The notes under the pieces: generated by a model
What the model saw: the letters and a program-made list of their open reading frames with translations, nothing else
Told to the model about the DNA's origin: nothing
Databases searched by the model: none
Shown here: piece after piece, positions 16,133-25,191 of the stretch
How positions within the stretch are numbered: the stretch's first letter is position 1
Layout of the letters: the number at the start of each line of letters is the position of its first letter
From: Ruania albidiflava DSM 18029
GTDB taxonomy: Bacteria > Actinomycetota > Actinomycetes > Actinomycetales > Beutenbergiaceae
Reading direction: 5' to 3'
Length of the DNA stretch: 64,000 bases
Assembly (NCBI RefSeq): GCF_000421225.1
Contig: NZ_ATWL01000013.1
Location: 1 to 64,000, forward strand
Made by a program: the position numbers and the translations under genes

Positions 16133-17536
16133 TCAGGCCGGCTCGCTCGGCGCCTCGTCAAGCTTGCGGATGAACAGGGAGAGCAGCACACCGAGTGCCC
16201 CGACGCAACCGGCAACGATGAAGGCGACGTTGGCCCCGTGCACCAGCCCCTCGGGCCCGTCGGTGTCGATCGCGGCGGAGGTCATTACGGTCACCAGCAC
16301 GGCGGTGCCGATCGAGGCGGCGATCTGGCGCATCGTGTTGTTCATCGCCGTGCCGTGCGGGATGAGGGAGCGCGGGAGTTCGTTGAGGGCAGCGGTGGTC
16401 ACCGGCATCATCACCATCGCGGTGCCGAACATGCGCACCGCGTTGACGATGGCGAGGTAGGCGAACGAGGTGTCCACGGTCAGGCGGGCATACATGAACG
16501 TGGTCACCACCACGATCGTGGTGCCGATCAGGGCGAGCCACTTCGCACCGAAGGCGTCGAAGACCCGGCCAGTGACCGGTGAGCTGAGGCCCATCACGAC
16601 GGCGCCGGGCAGCAGCACAAGCCCGGACTCGACCGCTGGCAGCCCGCGCATGTTCTGCATGTACAGCGGCAGCACGGTGGTGCCGCCGATCATCACGATG
16701 AACACGACCATCCCGATCGCAGTGTTCAGGCTGAACATGGTGTAGCGGAACACCCGGAACTCCAGGATCGGCTGCTTCAACCGGAGCTGGCGCCGGATGA
16801 ACAGCACGAGCACGAGCGCCCCACCAAGGAGGGAGGCCAGCACTGCGGGGTCCGACCAGCCCGCACTGCCGGCGATGCTGAACCCGTAGAGGAGTCCGCC
16901 GAAGCCGAACGAGGACATGATGATCGAGGCGATGTCGAGCTTCGGGAAGGTGCGTTCGGTGACGTTCCGCAGGATGAAGTAGGCCACGATCATGTCGGCG
17001 ATGGCGAACGGCAGGATCATCTGGAACAGGGTGGGCCACGGGTAGTGGTCCACGATCCAACCGGACAGGCTGGGACCGATCGCCGGAGCGAAGGCGATCA
17101 CCAGACCCAAGGTGCCCATCACCGTGCCCCGCTTGTGCACCGGGTAGATGGCGAACAGGATCGTCTGCATCAGCGGCATGATGATGCCGGCGCCGGAGGC
17201 CTGGACGATGCGGCCAACCAGCAGCACCGGGAACGTCGGCGCGAGCATGCAGATGACCGTGCCGGCGGTGAACAGGCCCATCGCGGTCAGGAACAGCGAC
17301 CTGGTGGTGAACTTCTGGATCAGGAACGCTGTCACCGGGATCATCACCCCGTTGACGAGCATGAAGATGGTGGTCAGCCACTGCGCGGTGTTCGCAGTGA
17401 TGTCCAGGTCCCGCATGAACGCCGGCAGGGCCGTGGCCAGGAGCGTCTGGTTCAGGATCGCGATGAAGCCGCCGGACAGCAGGACGGCCAGGACGACGTT
17501 TCGGTTGACTGGTCCGGAGCTGGCTGCTCCGGGCAT
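16133..17536 (-). CDS. DHA2-family MFS multidrug efflux transporter
   Basis: A 467-residue, 14-helix-type major facilitator of the EmrB/LmrB group. Motif-like segments include LNQTLLATALPAF in helix 1, the QWLTTIFMLVNGVMIPV region, the helix-4 segment LVGRIVQASGAGIIMPL, and the antiporter motif C-like GLVIAFAPAIGPSLSGWIV. Expected to export hydrophobic drugs in exchange for protons. GAGGA precedes the ATG. No regulator gene is adjacent. It may read through from its own promoter in the 98 nt before 17635. Confidence 0.88.
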   Translation of the reverse strand: MPGAASSGPVNRNVVLAVLLSGGFIAILNQTLLATALPAFMRDLDITANTAQWLTTIFMLVNGVMIPVTAFLIQKFTTRSLFLTAMGLFTAGTVICMLAPTFPVLLVGRIVQASGAGIIMPLMQTILFAIYPVHKRGTVMGTLGLVIAFAPAIGPSLSGWIVDHYPWPTLFQMILPFAIADMIVAYFILRNVTERTFPKLDIASIIMSSFGFGGLLYGFSIAGSAGWSDPAVLASLLGGALVLVLFIRRQLRLKQPILEFRVFRYTMFSLNTAIGMVVFIVMIGGTTVLPLYMQNMRGLPAVESGLVLLPGAVVMGLSSPVTGRVFDAFGAKWLALIGTTIVVVTTFMYARLTVDTSFAYLAIVNAVRMFGTAMVMMPVTTAALNELPRSLIPHGTAMNNTMRQIAASIGTAVLVTVMTSAAIDTDGPEGLVHGANVAFIVAGCVGALGVLLSLFIRKLDEAPSEPA

Positions 17537-17634
17537 ACGGGTCCTCGTTCATCGCTGGTCGTACGGGCGGGGCTGGCCGCAGCGGATGGTCAACTCATCG
17601 CACTGACCTGCGGCCACTCGTACCCTACGCCTGC

Positions 17635-18108
17635 CTAGTCGTCGACCTCGTCCTCGAGCTCGTCCTCGAACTGTGCGACCGAGCCTCGGGCAGGCACCCC
17701 GACCGACTCGTCCGGGCTGGCCGTGGGGCCCGCGACCAGGGTGGTCACGTCGCGGATGAGCTCAGTGGTCATCCGGTCCACGTCGGCGACGCCGAAGGCG
17801 ACCCGGAGCGGACCGCTGACCACCGGTCGCCCGCCACACACCGGCGCATAGGCCTGGGCTGCGCCGCCGAACACGTGCCGGGTCGCCGGAACGTTCCGGC
17901 GCAGCACCCGCCCGGCCTCGGGGCTGACCACGTAGACGTCCACGGCCTCACCGAGGGCGCGCTCGAGCCGGACCTCGTCGACGTAGGCCCGTCCGGTCGC
18001 TCGTGCGACGCTCGCGACCACGACGGACCGTCCGTCGGTGCCGGAGCAGAGCAGGTCGCTCAGCTGGACCGCGTCATCGGCGGTGCGTACATATTCCACA
18101 TCTGCCAC
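17635..18108 (-). CDS. Hypothetical protein
   Basis: A 157-residue soluble protein that I do not recognise. Its N-terminal half has alternating strands and helices (SVVVASVARATGRAYVDEVRL, VDVYVVSPEAGRVLRR) that resemble a Rossmann-like or nuclease-associated fold. It ends in a very acidic tail (FEDELEDEVDD). It stands alone between the efflux pump and the metal ATPase. A plausible minus-strand promoter (TAGATT near 18150) lies upstream. Confidence 0.5.
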   Translation of the reverse strand: MADVEYVRTADDAVQLSDLLCSGTDGRSVVVASVARATGRAYVDEVRLERALGEAVDVYVVSPEAGRVLRRNVPATRHVFGGAAQAYAPVCGGRPVVSGPLRVAFGVADVDRMTTELIRDVTTLVAGPTASPDESVGVPARGSVAQFEDELEDEVDD

Positions 18109-18170
18109 ACTCTGTACGACCGGTCAGGTTCGTGATCATGACGCCAATCTAGAGTGAATTCAGTCACATT

Positions 18171-20162
18171 TCAGGGAAATGCGGGCTGCTTCCCGGTGCG
18201 GCGGCTCCGTGGCCGCGGCCTACGACCGGCTCCCCCTCCGTCCTGGCGCCGGCGAGGCCGGCGCAGCAGTCTCATCGCGTTGACGATCACCAGCAGCACG
18301 GACAGCTCGTGCACCAGCATCCCGATCGCCATGGTGACGCCACCGGCGAACACCCCGGCCAGCAGCGCGGCCACAGTGACCAGGGCGATCCAGATGTTCT
18401 GCCGCATGATGGCCACCGTCCGGCGGGCGAGCGCGATGGCCTCCGGCAGCCTGGGCAGGTCGTCGGTCATCAGCGCGATGTCGGCGGTCTCCACAGCGAC
18501 GCCGGTCCCGGCCACACCCATGGCCACGCCGATGTCGGCGATCGCCAGGGCGGGGGCGTCGTTCACCCCGTCACCGACCATCGCCACTGTGTAGCCCTCC
18601 GCCTGCAGCTGCTGCACGGCGGCTAGCTTGTCCTCGGGCAGCAGCTGGGCGCGAACCTCGTCCACCCCGACCTCGGCAGCGATCGCCGCGGCGACACCCC
18701 GGGCGTCACCGGTGAGCATGACGACGCGCTGCACGCCGGTGCGGTGCAGGTCGGCGACCATGGCCTGTGCTTCGGGGCGCAACTGGTCGGCGACCCCGAG
18801 GACACCGATGACCAGGCTGTCGAGAGCCACGACCATCGGCGTGCGGCCCAGCCCGGCGAGCCGGTGCACCTCTGCTTCTGCTGCTGTGCTGGCCGGCACG
18901 CCCTCGCTGTTCAGCAACGGCAGGTTGCCGACGACCACCCGTCGGCCCTGCACCGTGGCGATGATCCCCTTCCCGGGGACCGGTTCGGTGTGCTCCGGCA
19001 GACCGTCGGTCAGAAGGTCCGCGGCTGCGGCGGCCTCGAGGATCGGCCGCGCCAGCGGGTGCTCCGAGCCGGCTTCTGCTCGGGCGGCCCAGCGGAGCAC
19101 CTCGGTGCTGTCGAAGGCAGCGTCCAGTGCGGTCACGTCCGTCAGCTGGGGGCGGCCCTCGGTGAGGGTGCCGGTCTTGTCCAGCGCGACGGCATCGATC
19201 CGGGCGCTGGTCTCCAGGTACTCGCCACCCTTGATGAGGATGCCCCGCCTGGCGCCACGGCCGATGCCGGCGACGATCGCGACCGGGATGGAGATGACCA
19301 GGGCACCGGGGCACCCGATCACCAGCAGGGTGAGCGCGAGGACGACGTCGCCGGTGACCAGGCCAGCAACCAGGGCCAGCACGATGATGCCGGGGGTGTA
19401 CCAGGCGGAGAACCGCTCCAGGAACGTCTGGGTGCGGGCCTTGGCGTCCTGGGCCTCCTCGACGCGGTGGATGATCCGGGCCAGGGTGGTGTCGGCACCG
19501 ATGCCGGTGGCGCGCACCTGGAGGAACCCGCCCACCGAGATCGTTCCGGCGAACACGGCATCCTCCAGCGTCTTCTCCACCGGGATCGACTCGCCGGTGA
19601 TCGACGCTTCGTCCACGACACCGCTGCCGCCGATGACCACACCGTCGACCGGGACCTTGGCACCGTTCTTCACCAGCACCGTCTCGTCCATCTGCACCTC
19701 AGTGGCTGGGATCTCGACCTGACCGCCGCCGCGGAGCACCACGGCGACCTCGGGTGCCACGGCAACCAGCTCGGCCAGGGCGGAACGGGTCCGGTTCATC
19801 GTGCCCGCCTCGAGGGCGTGACCGACGGCGAACAGGAACGTGACCGCCGCTGCCTCCCAGTACTCGCCGATGATCAGCGCACCGGCGGCTGCGATGGTCA
19901 CCAGGAGGTCGATGCCGACCGTCCGCACGCGGAGCGCTCGCACCGCGGCCAGCAGGATCGGCACGCCGGCGACCACTGCTGCGGCGACCATGGCCAGCTC
20001 GGGCAGCAGCAGCGGAGTGCTGGCCGCACCGGCGGTGCTGTGTCCGCCGGCGAAGGGGTTCACGCCGACGGCCAGCGCGAGGGCGGCCGCGGCGACGATG
20101 AGCAGGCCGGAGACAGCCGGGATGGCCCAGGGACCGCGCCACCGGCGGGTCAGGGAACTCAT
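18171..20162 (-). CDS. Heavy-metal P1B-type ATPase with CPG motif
   Basis: A 663-residue metal-exporting P-type ATPase. Visible are the TGES actuator loop (189-192), the intramembrane GCPGALVISIPVA (283-295), phosphorylation site DKTGTLTEG (Asp328), SEHPL (366-370) and the GDGVNDAPALA hinge. The usual CPC or SPC of the metal-binding helix is CPG, which defines a less studied subgroup with unclear metal choice. No N-terminal CxxC domain is present; a separate HMA protein is encoded just upstream. The start at MSSLTRRW is preferred because AAAGG precedes it. It is probably co-transcribed with the HMA gene. Confidence 0.88.
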   Translation of the reverse strand: MSSLTRRWRGPWAIPAVSGLLIVAAAALALAVGVNPFAGGHSTAGAASTPLLLPELAMVAAAVVAGVPILLAAVRALRVRTVGIDLLVTIAAAGALIIGEYWEAAAVTFLFAVGHALEAGTMNRTRSALAELVAVAPEVAVVLRGGGQVEIPATEVQMDETVLVKNGAKVPVDGVVIGGSGVVDEASITGESIPVEKTLEDAVFAGTISVGGFLQVRATGIGADTTLARIIHRVEEAQDAKARTQTFLERFSAWYTPGIIVLALVAGLVTGDVVLALTLLVIGCPGALVISIPVAIVAGIGRGARRGILIKGGEYLETSARIDAVALDKTGTLTEGRPQLTDVTALDAAFDSTEVLRWAARAEAGSEHPLARPILEAAAAADLLTDGLPEHTEPVPGKGIIATVQGRRVVVGNLPLLNSEGVPASTAAEAEVHRLAGLGRTPMVVALDSLVIGVLGVADQLRPEAQAMVADLHRTGVQRVVMLTGDARGVAAAIAAEVGVDEVRAQLLPEDKLAAVQQLQAEGYTVAMVGDGVNDAPALAIADIGVAMGVAGTGVAVETADIALMTDDLPRLPEAIALARRTVAIMRQNIWIALVTVAALLAGVFAGGVTMAIGMLVHELSVLLVIVNAMRLLRRPRRRQDGGGAGRRPRPRSRRTGKQPAFP

Positions 20163-20242
20163 GGTGATCGTGCCTTTCGGGTGTGGTGGGAACGCGCAGG
20201 TGGTCACGTCGGGCGGCCTCGGCGGCCGCCCGACGTTGGGGA

Positions 20243-20482
20243 TCAGAAGGCGGAGAGGGTGGCGGTGTATCCCGCCTTGGCGATCGCGGCGACGATCTCG
20301 TCCGTGGAGGTGAGCCCGCTGTCGTAGCTGACCTCGACGCGGCCGGAGGCGAACTTCACCGTGACGTGCTGCACCCCGGGCAGGCGGCCGACCTGCTTCT
20401 CGATCTTGCCGACGCAGGATGGGCAGCTGAAGCCCTCCGCGCGGAAGACGGAGCGGGTGACGGCGCTGGGTTGGACGGTCAT
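20243..20482 (-). CDS. HMA-domain metallochaperone, CopZ-like
   Basis: A 79-residue single heavy-metal-associated domain with the metal-binding GFSCPSCVGKIEK (Cys20 and Cys23) and the typical VKFASGRVEVSYD and IAKAGYTA strands. The motif is C-x-x-C with Pro-Ser between the cysteines. It probably delivers or senses Cu+ or another soft metal for the downstream ATPase, from which it is separated by 80 nt. AAAGG lies 8 nt before its ATG. It diverges from the Crp/Fnr regulator gene. Confidence 0.85.
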   Translation of the reverse strand: MTVQPSAVTRSVFRAEGFSCPSCVGKIEKQVGRLPGVQHVTVKFASGRVEVSYDSGLTSTDEIVAAIAKAGYTATLSAF

Positions 20483-20564
20483 GACAGACCTTTCTCTCGT
20501 GCTGGTTCTCGGGGCTCTGGCCTCGATGTGCTCTGACCGTAGGAGCGTTCGTCCGCCGGTCACA

Positions 20565-20576
20565 TGACGGCCGTCA
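20565..20576. promoter_or_regulatory. Palindrome in divergent metal-gene promoter
   Basis: TGACGGCCGTCA is a perfect 12-bp palindrome in the 209 nt between the divergently transcribed HMA and Crp/Fnr genes. It is a candidate operator for the regulator, which has a Crp-type helix-turn-helix. Confidence 0.45.
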
Positions 20577-20691
20577 ATCAACCGCGCACCACCTCGCGCG
20601 GTGCTGCATGACCGCTGGAATATCGGGCGTGGCGGGCTGGTTCCTGCCTGTGGGGAGCGGCTTCGCCTCCCGAGCCGGATCGGAGGAGCGC

Positions 20692-21483
20692 ATGGGGTCC
20701 CAGAGCACGGACCTGCTCGAGCCACCGTCGCCGGGGGCGCGCCGCACGATCCCGTTGCGGGAGATCACGCTGCCGCACGAGTGCCCACCGCCGGTGCGGA
20801 TGTACGTGCTGGCCCGGGCGCCGTACTTCGCTGGTCTGAGCGAGGATGCCCTTGCTGGGATCGACGCCCGGATGCGGACCCGTGCGTTCGCGGCCGGGGA
20901 GCACATCTACCACGCCGGGGCCCCTGCAGATGCGCTGTACGTGGTGGCCGAGGGGCGGGTGAAGCTCAGCCAGGTCACCGCTGACGGCACGCAGACAGTG
21001 ACCGATGTGCTGGTGCCCGGTGAGCTGTTCGGTGCGATGGGAGCCCTGGGTGAGCCCTACCACCTGCAGTCCGCCTCAGCGCTGGTCGGCAGCTGCGCGC
21101 TGCGGATCGACCAGCAGCAGTTCCGGCAGGTGCTGACCGAGCAGCCGCAGGTGGCGTTGCGGGTGCTCGATGATGTTGCCGCTCGCCTGGCCCGGGCGCA
21201 GACGGACATCGGCGGTCAGGCCACGCAGACGGTTTCCCAGCGCGTCGCCCGGGCCCTGCTGCGGCTGGCGGACAAGCTCGGTGAGGACCGTGGCCGCGAG
21301 GGCATCATGCTCGAGGTGCCCCTCTCCCGCGCCGACCTGGCCGGCCTGGCCCGTTCCACCCCGGAGTCGGTCTCCCGGGTGATGAGCCGGTGGAAGAAGG
21401 AGGGCCTGGTGCACACCGGCCGCCGCTGGACCGCTGTGCTGGACCGGGAACGGCTGGAGCGGGAGGCCGACCCGCTCGACTGA
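20692..21483 (+). CDS. Crp/Fnr-family transcriptional regulator
   Basis: A 263-residue regulator. The cyclic-nucleotide-binding-like sensor (about residues 35-160) has FAAGEHIYHAGAPADALYVV and VLVPGELFGAMGAL. The HTH_Crp domain has SQRVARALLRLADKLG and LSRADLAGLARSTPESVSRVMSRW. No cluster of four cysteines as in Fnr is seen; a single Cys-Pro pair (HECPPP) lies in the N-terminus. Start chosen at ATG 20692 with GGAGGAG upstream. Its divergence from the HMA-ATPase genes suggests it controls them in response to metal or redox state. Confidence 0.85.
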   Translation: MGSQSTDLLEPPSPGARRTIPLREITLPHECPPPVRMYVLARAPYFAGLSEDALAGIDARMRTRAFAAGEHIYHAGAPADALYVVAEGRVKLSQVTADGTQTVTDVLVPGELFGAMGALGEPYHLQSASALVGSCALRIDQQQFRQVLTEQPQVALRVLDDVAARLARAQTDIGGQATQTVSQRVARALLRLADKLGEDRGREGIMLEVPLSRADLAGLARSTPESVSRVMSRWKKEGLVHTGRRWTAVLDRERLEREADPLD

Positions 21484-21559
21484 GGGTGCTCCCCCACCCG
21501 CGGTGGCCAGTAGTCGGCACTGACGCGCCCTGGCCGGTGGGGCCTGCGCTGAGAACGAG

Positions 21560-21594
21560 GAAAGGGCCGGAACCTCGACGATTCCGACCCTTTC
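21560..21594. terminator. Hairpin after tRNA-Arg and crp-type gene
   Basis: GAAAGGGCCGGAA (21560-21572) and TTCCGACCCTTTC (21582-21594) pair over 12 of 13 positions around a 9-nt loop, directly downstream of tRNA-Arg on the minus strand and facing the regulator gene on the plus strand. Confidence 0.55.
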
Positions 21595-21599
21595 ACAGC

Positions 21600-21675
21600 T
21601 GGCGCGCCCGGAGGGACTCGAACCCCCAACCTTCTGATCCGTAGTCAGATGCTCTATCCATTAAGCTACGGGCGC
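21600..21675 (-). tRNA. tRNA-Arg (anticodon ACG)
   Basis: A 73-nt cloverleaf plus an encoded CCA (21602-21600). Acceptor GCGCCCG pairs with CGGGCGC, the anticodon loop reads CTACGGA with ACG at its centre, and the T arm is GGGGGTTCGAGTCCC. The ACG anticodon is normally converted to ICG. Confidence 0.97.
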
Positions 21676-21890
21676 CGGTGTTGGACCGCGGACCACTGTA
21701 CCCGCTCCCGGGTGGCGCTGACCAATCAGAAGGCTCCGGGACCGACAAGTGTGGGCCGGATCGCACCGAGCAGCGGCCGCCGCTACGACCACAGGTGGAC
21801 CCCACCCCCGCCCGTCGGCGGAGCCGCTGGCGACCAGGTCCAGTCCGTGGCACGACGACGCCCGCAGCGCCGCCGAGCAGGCTGGGTGCC

Positions 21891-22766
21891 ATGACCACAC
21901 GATCCGCGCTCACCGCCCACAACCTGGTGAAGACCTACGGCACCGCCGGAGTGCTCACCCCCGCCCTGGCCGGCGTCAGCCTCACCGTCGGGCCCGGCGG
22001 GTCACTCGCTGTGATGGGCCCCTCCGGCTCCGGCAAGACCACGTTGCTGCACTGCCTGGCCGGGGTGCTCGCGCCCATCAGCGGGCAGGTGCTCTGGGCC
22101 GGGCAGGACCTCACCGCCCTCTCCGAGACGGCCCGCACCGGGCTGCGCCGCACCGACTTCGGCTTCGTGTTCCAGTCCGGTCAGCTGCTGCCGGAGCTGC
22201 CCGCCGACGAGAACGCCGCCCTGCCGCTGATGCTGGCCGGGGTGGGTCGCGCCGAGGCCACCGACATCGCCCGCCGCTGGCTCGCCTACCTGGGCCTGGC
22301 CGGGATGGAGGGCCGCCGCCCCGGCGAGCTCTCCGGTGGGCAGGCCCAGCGGGTGGCGATCGCGCGCGCCCTGGTCGGTTCCCCTGGGGTGGTGTTCGCC
22401 GACGAGCCCACTGGCGCACTGGACCAGCAGACCGGTTATGAGGTGCTGCAGGTACTGACCGAGGCCACGCGGGCCACCGGTGCGGCACTGGTGATCGTCA
22501 CCCACGATCCGCAGGTGGCCGCGTGGTGCTCGCGCACAGTGCACATGCGCGATGGTCGGGTCGTCGCTGATACCGCCGACGGCGCAGCACCGGCCGGTCT
22601 GGCCGCTCCCCCGGGTGTTCCGCACCCAGGCGGGGTGTCTACGCCACCCCAGGAACCGCCGTCGAACGCTCCCGCGGGAGGGCCCACCCAGGGCGAGGGC
22701 AGCTGGCCTGCCCAGGCCACGCCGTCCTGGACCGCGCCGATGCACACCCCGGTGGTGCCCCGATGA
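21891..22766 (+). CDS. ABC transporter ATP-binding protein, MacB/LolD type
   Basis: A 291-residue ATPase for a MacB/FtsX-type exporter. Walker A is GPSGSGKTT (43-51), Q-loop in FVFQSGQLLPEL, signature LSGGQAQR, and Walker B VVFADEPTGALD followed by VTHDPQVA. A Pro/Gly-rich C-terminal extension of about 60 residues follows the ATPase core, unusual for this family. Its stop overlaps the permease ATG. ATG 21891 is taken because it gives the standard domain start; the ribosome-binding site is weak. Confidence 0.88.
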   Translation: MTTRSALTAHNLVKTYGTAGVLTPALAGVSLTVGPGGSLAVMGPSGSGKTTLLHCLAGVLAPISGQVLWAGQDLTALSETARTGLRRTDFGFVFQSGQLLPELPADENAALPLMLAGVGRAEATDIARRWLAYLGLAGMEGRRPGELSGGQAQRVAIARALVGSPGVVFADEPTGALDQQTGYEVLQVLTEATRATGAALVIVTHDPQVAAWCSRTVHMRDGRVVADTADGAAPAGLAAPPGVPHPGGVSTPPQEPPSNAPAGGPTQGEGSWPAQATPSWTAPMHTPVVPR

Positions 22767-24082
22767 AGGCGGCCCTGGACCTGTGGCTGCTGCTGCGGCG
22801 ACGCACGACCTCGTCCGCTGACCCGCACCGACTCACCGGCACACTGGCGGTCCTGGCGTTCGCGGTCACCACCGCTGTGGTGCTGGTGGTGATCGGTGGC
22901 TACCTCGCCTTCACCGCGCGAGCTGCCGCCCCTGGCGCTGCCCCGGACGACGGCATGTACGTGCTGTTCGCCGGCACCGCCTCGCTGCTGCTGCTCGTCC
23001 CGCTGGTCACCCTCGGTGGTGCGGCCGCCCGGCTCGCGGTGGCCCGCCGGGATGCTCGGCTCGCTGCCCTGCGGCTGGCCGGGGCCACCACTGCCCAAGT
23101 CTCGGCCATCACCATCCTGGATGCGACCGTGCAGGCGCTCACCGGGGCGGTGATCGGTGCGGCCGGGATGTTCGCGCTGGTGCCGCTGGTGCTGCCGATC
23201 GAGTTCCAGGACCGGGCGTTCAGCTACGGCGAGCTGCTGCCACCGTGGTGGGTGTACCTGGCCACCATCGGTGCCGTGACGGCGATCGCGCTGGTCTCGG
23301 CCGGCGCCAGCCTGCGCAAGGTGGCCATCACCCCGCTGGGAGTGGCCGCTCGCACCAGCCCGAACCCGCTGCACTGGTCCCGTGTGGTGCCGATCGTCGC
23401 GTTCGCGGCGCTGTTCGCCGTGCTGTGGAACACCGGTATGGCCGGTCTCCTCACGCTCGCACTCGTGGTGGCCGGTGGGTTCGCGATGCTGAACGCGATC
23501 GGGCCGCTGGTGATGTCCCTGGTGGGTCGGATGGCCGCGAAGCGGGCCCGCACCGCCGCCCAGCTGGTGGCCGCCCGGCGGATCCTGGACGCCCCGAAGA
23601 CCGCCTGGCGCTCAGTGGGCGGGGTGGCGCTGGCGACGTTCATCGCCGGGATGACCTCCGCCGTCGCGCTGTTCAGCACGGCCACGGGCGATGCGGAGCA
23701 GGAGCAGCTGTTCGGTGACATGGCCACCGGCGGGCTCCTCACCCTGGCGATCGCCGGGGTGGTGGCTGCCGTGTCCACCGGGGTGATGCAGGCCGGTGGG
23801 GTGATCGACCGGCGCACCGAGTACCGGGCGCTGCACCTGGCCGGTACCGACCTGCGGGTGCTGGACCGGGCCCGGCTGCGGGAGACCGCGGTGCCGTTGG
23901 TGGCGGCGGTAGCGCTCGCGACCGGGGGTGCGCTGGTGTTCCTGCTGCCGGCCCTCGGGATGACGGTAGTCACCTCACCGGCGGTGCTCGGGCAGTTCGC
24001 GCTCAGTGTGCTCGGCGCCTGCGCCCTGGTGCTGCTCGGCTCGGTCGCCTCCCGCAGGGTGGTGCGGATGGTGCTCGCCTAG
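22763..24082 (+). CDS. FtsX-like ABC permease
   Basis: A 439-residue permease with about ten membrane segments arranged as two FtsX-type halves, each with a RLA(G)-type coupling region (RDARLAALRLAGAT around residue 95, and RTEYRALHLAGTDLRVLDRAR around residue 350). It lacks the large outer domain of MacB, so it resembles the BceB/YtrF-like actinobacterial exporters used against peptides or lipids. Forms the transporter with the overlapping ATPase. Confidence 0.82.
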   Translation: MKAALDLWLLLRRRTTSSADPHRLTGTLAVLAFAVTTAVVLVVIGGYLAFTARAAAPGAAPDDGMYVLFAGTASLLLLVPLVTLGGAAARLAVARRDARLAALRLAGATTAQVSAITILDATVQALTGAVIGAAGMFALVPLVLPIEFQDRAFSYGELLPPWWVYLATIGAVTAIALVSAGASLRKVAITPLGVAARTSPNPLHWSRVVPIVAFAALFAVLWNTGMAGLLTLALVVAGGFAMLNAIGPLVMSLVGRMAAKRARTAAQLVAARRILDAPKTAWRSVGGVALATFIAGMTSAVALFSTATGDAEQEQLFGDMATGGLLTLAIAGVVAAVSTGVMQAGGVIDRRTEYRALHLAGTDLRVLDRARLRETAVPLVAAVALATGGALVFLLPALGMTVVTSPAVLGQFALSVLGACALVLLGSVASRRVVRMVLA

Positions 24083-24099
24083 CACCGTCCACCACCCCC

Positions 24100-24163
24100 C
24101 TCGCGAACGCAACGTTGCGCGGCCCGCCACGGCCCGTGTGCCGCGCAACGTTGCGTTCGCGAG
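24100..24163. terminator. 24-bp perfect palindrome between convergent genes
   Basis: Arms 24100-24123 and 24140-24163 are perfectly complementary over 24 bp (core CGAACGCAACGTTGCGCGGC) with a 16-nt loop. It lies between the permease and the bile-acid-type symporter and overlaps neither stop. A related palindrome occurs at 50746-50801. Confidence 0.6.
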
Positions 24164-24172
24164 ACGGTTGGG

Positions 24173-25126
24173 TCAGCTGCGGGCGAGGCGGCGGGCCAGC
24201 GCCGCACAGACCACGAGCTGCAGCTGGTGGAACACGATCACCGGCACCGCGATCGTGGCCGCCGTAGCGGGGGTGAAGATCACCAACGCCATCGGCAGGC
24301 CGGTGGCCAGGGACTTCTTCGACCCGCACATCAGCAGCGCGATCCGGTCCCCACGGTCCAGACCCAGACCTCGCCCGCCATACCAGGTCACCAGCAGCAT
24401 CGCCGCCAGCAGCACCCCGCAGAGCACCAGCAACGCCACCAGCATCCAGGCGGAGACCTGCTGCCAGACCCCGTCAGCGGTCGCGGACAGCACGGCACCG
24501 AGCACCAGCAGCACCACTGTGCCCTGGTCGAGCACCTTGGTGATCGGCCGGTGCGCCCGCACCCAGTCGCCCAGGAACGGTTGCAGCAGCTGGCCGATGA
24601 CGAACGGCAGCAGCAGGTGCACCAGCACCGCCTGGATGCCACCCATCCCCTGACCGCCGGTGGCGCCCATCAGCCACAGCACCAGCAGCGGCGTGAGCAC
24701 CATGCCCACCACGTTGGAGAGGGTCGCCGCGCAGATCGCGCCGGCCACGTTGCCGCGGGCCACGGACACGAACGCCACCGAGGACTGCACCGTGGAGGGC
24801 AGCAACGTCAGGTAGAGCATGCCGGCGGCCAGTGCCGCACCGAGCAGCGGCTGGGCCACGGCAGCGATGAGCAGCCCGAGCAGCGGGAAGAGCACGTAGG
24901 TGGCGGCGAAGATGCTGCCCTGCAGCCGCCAGTTGCGCAGCCCGCCGAGCACCTCCCGGGTGGACAGCCGCAACCCGTAGACCAAGAACAGCAGGAAGAT
25001 CGCCACATCGCCGACGGTCTGCACACCGTCGATCGCCGGCGCCGGCAGCGGCAGCACCAGACCGAGCACCAGCGCCAGCAGGATCAGCACCACGAACGGG
25101 TCGAACCAGGTGCGCACCCGCCTCAT
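24173..25126 (-). CDS. Bile acid:sodium symporter family protein
   Basis: A 317-residue, about ten-helix transporter of the SBF-like group (PF13593 type, yeast Rch1/bacterial YfeH relatives). Typical segments are FLLFLVYGLRLSTREVLGGLRNW, TLLPSTVQSSVAFVSVARGN and GSKKSLATGLPMAL. These proteins transport organic anions or affect Ca2+ uptake, with Na+ as the likely driver. Substrate unknown. It stands alone. Confidence 0.82.
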   Translation of the reverse strand: MRRVRTWFDPFVVLILLALVLGLVLPLPAPAIDGVQTVGDVAIFLLFLVYGLRLSTREVLGGLRNWRLQGSIFAATYVLFPLLGLLIAAVAQPLLGAALAAGMLYLTLLPSTVQSSVAFVSVARGNVAGAICAATLSNVVGMVLTPLLVLWLMGATGGQGMGGIQAVLVHLLLPFVIGQLLQPFLGDWVRAHRPITKVLDQGTVVLLVLGAVLSATADGVWQQVSAWMLVALLVLCGVLLAAMLLVTWYGGRGLGLDRGDRIALLMCGSKKSLATGLPMALVIFTPATAATIAVPVIVFHQLQLVVCAALARRLARS

Positions 25127-25191
25127 CGCCGGCCCACCCGGCGCACCTTCTGGAGCATCCCGCCAGGGTAATGGGCGCGGCGGTGGTCAAC

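Noticed and set aside
18744-20327. Long open frame (over 500 codons) antisense to the metal ATPase
   Set aside because: It is a GC-driven shadow frame: Gly/Asp/His/Arg-rich with no domain, and the opposite strand encodes a clear P-type ATPase.
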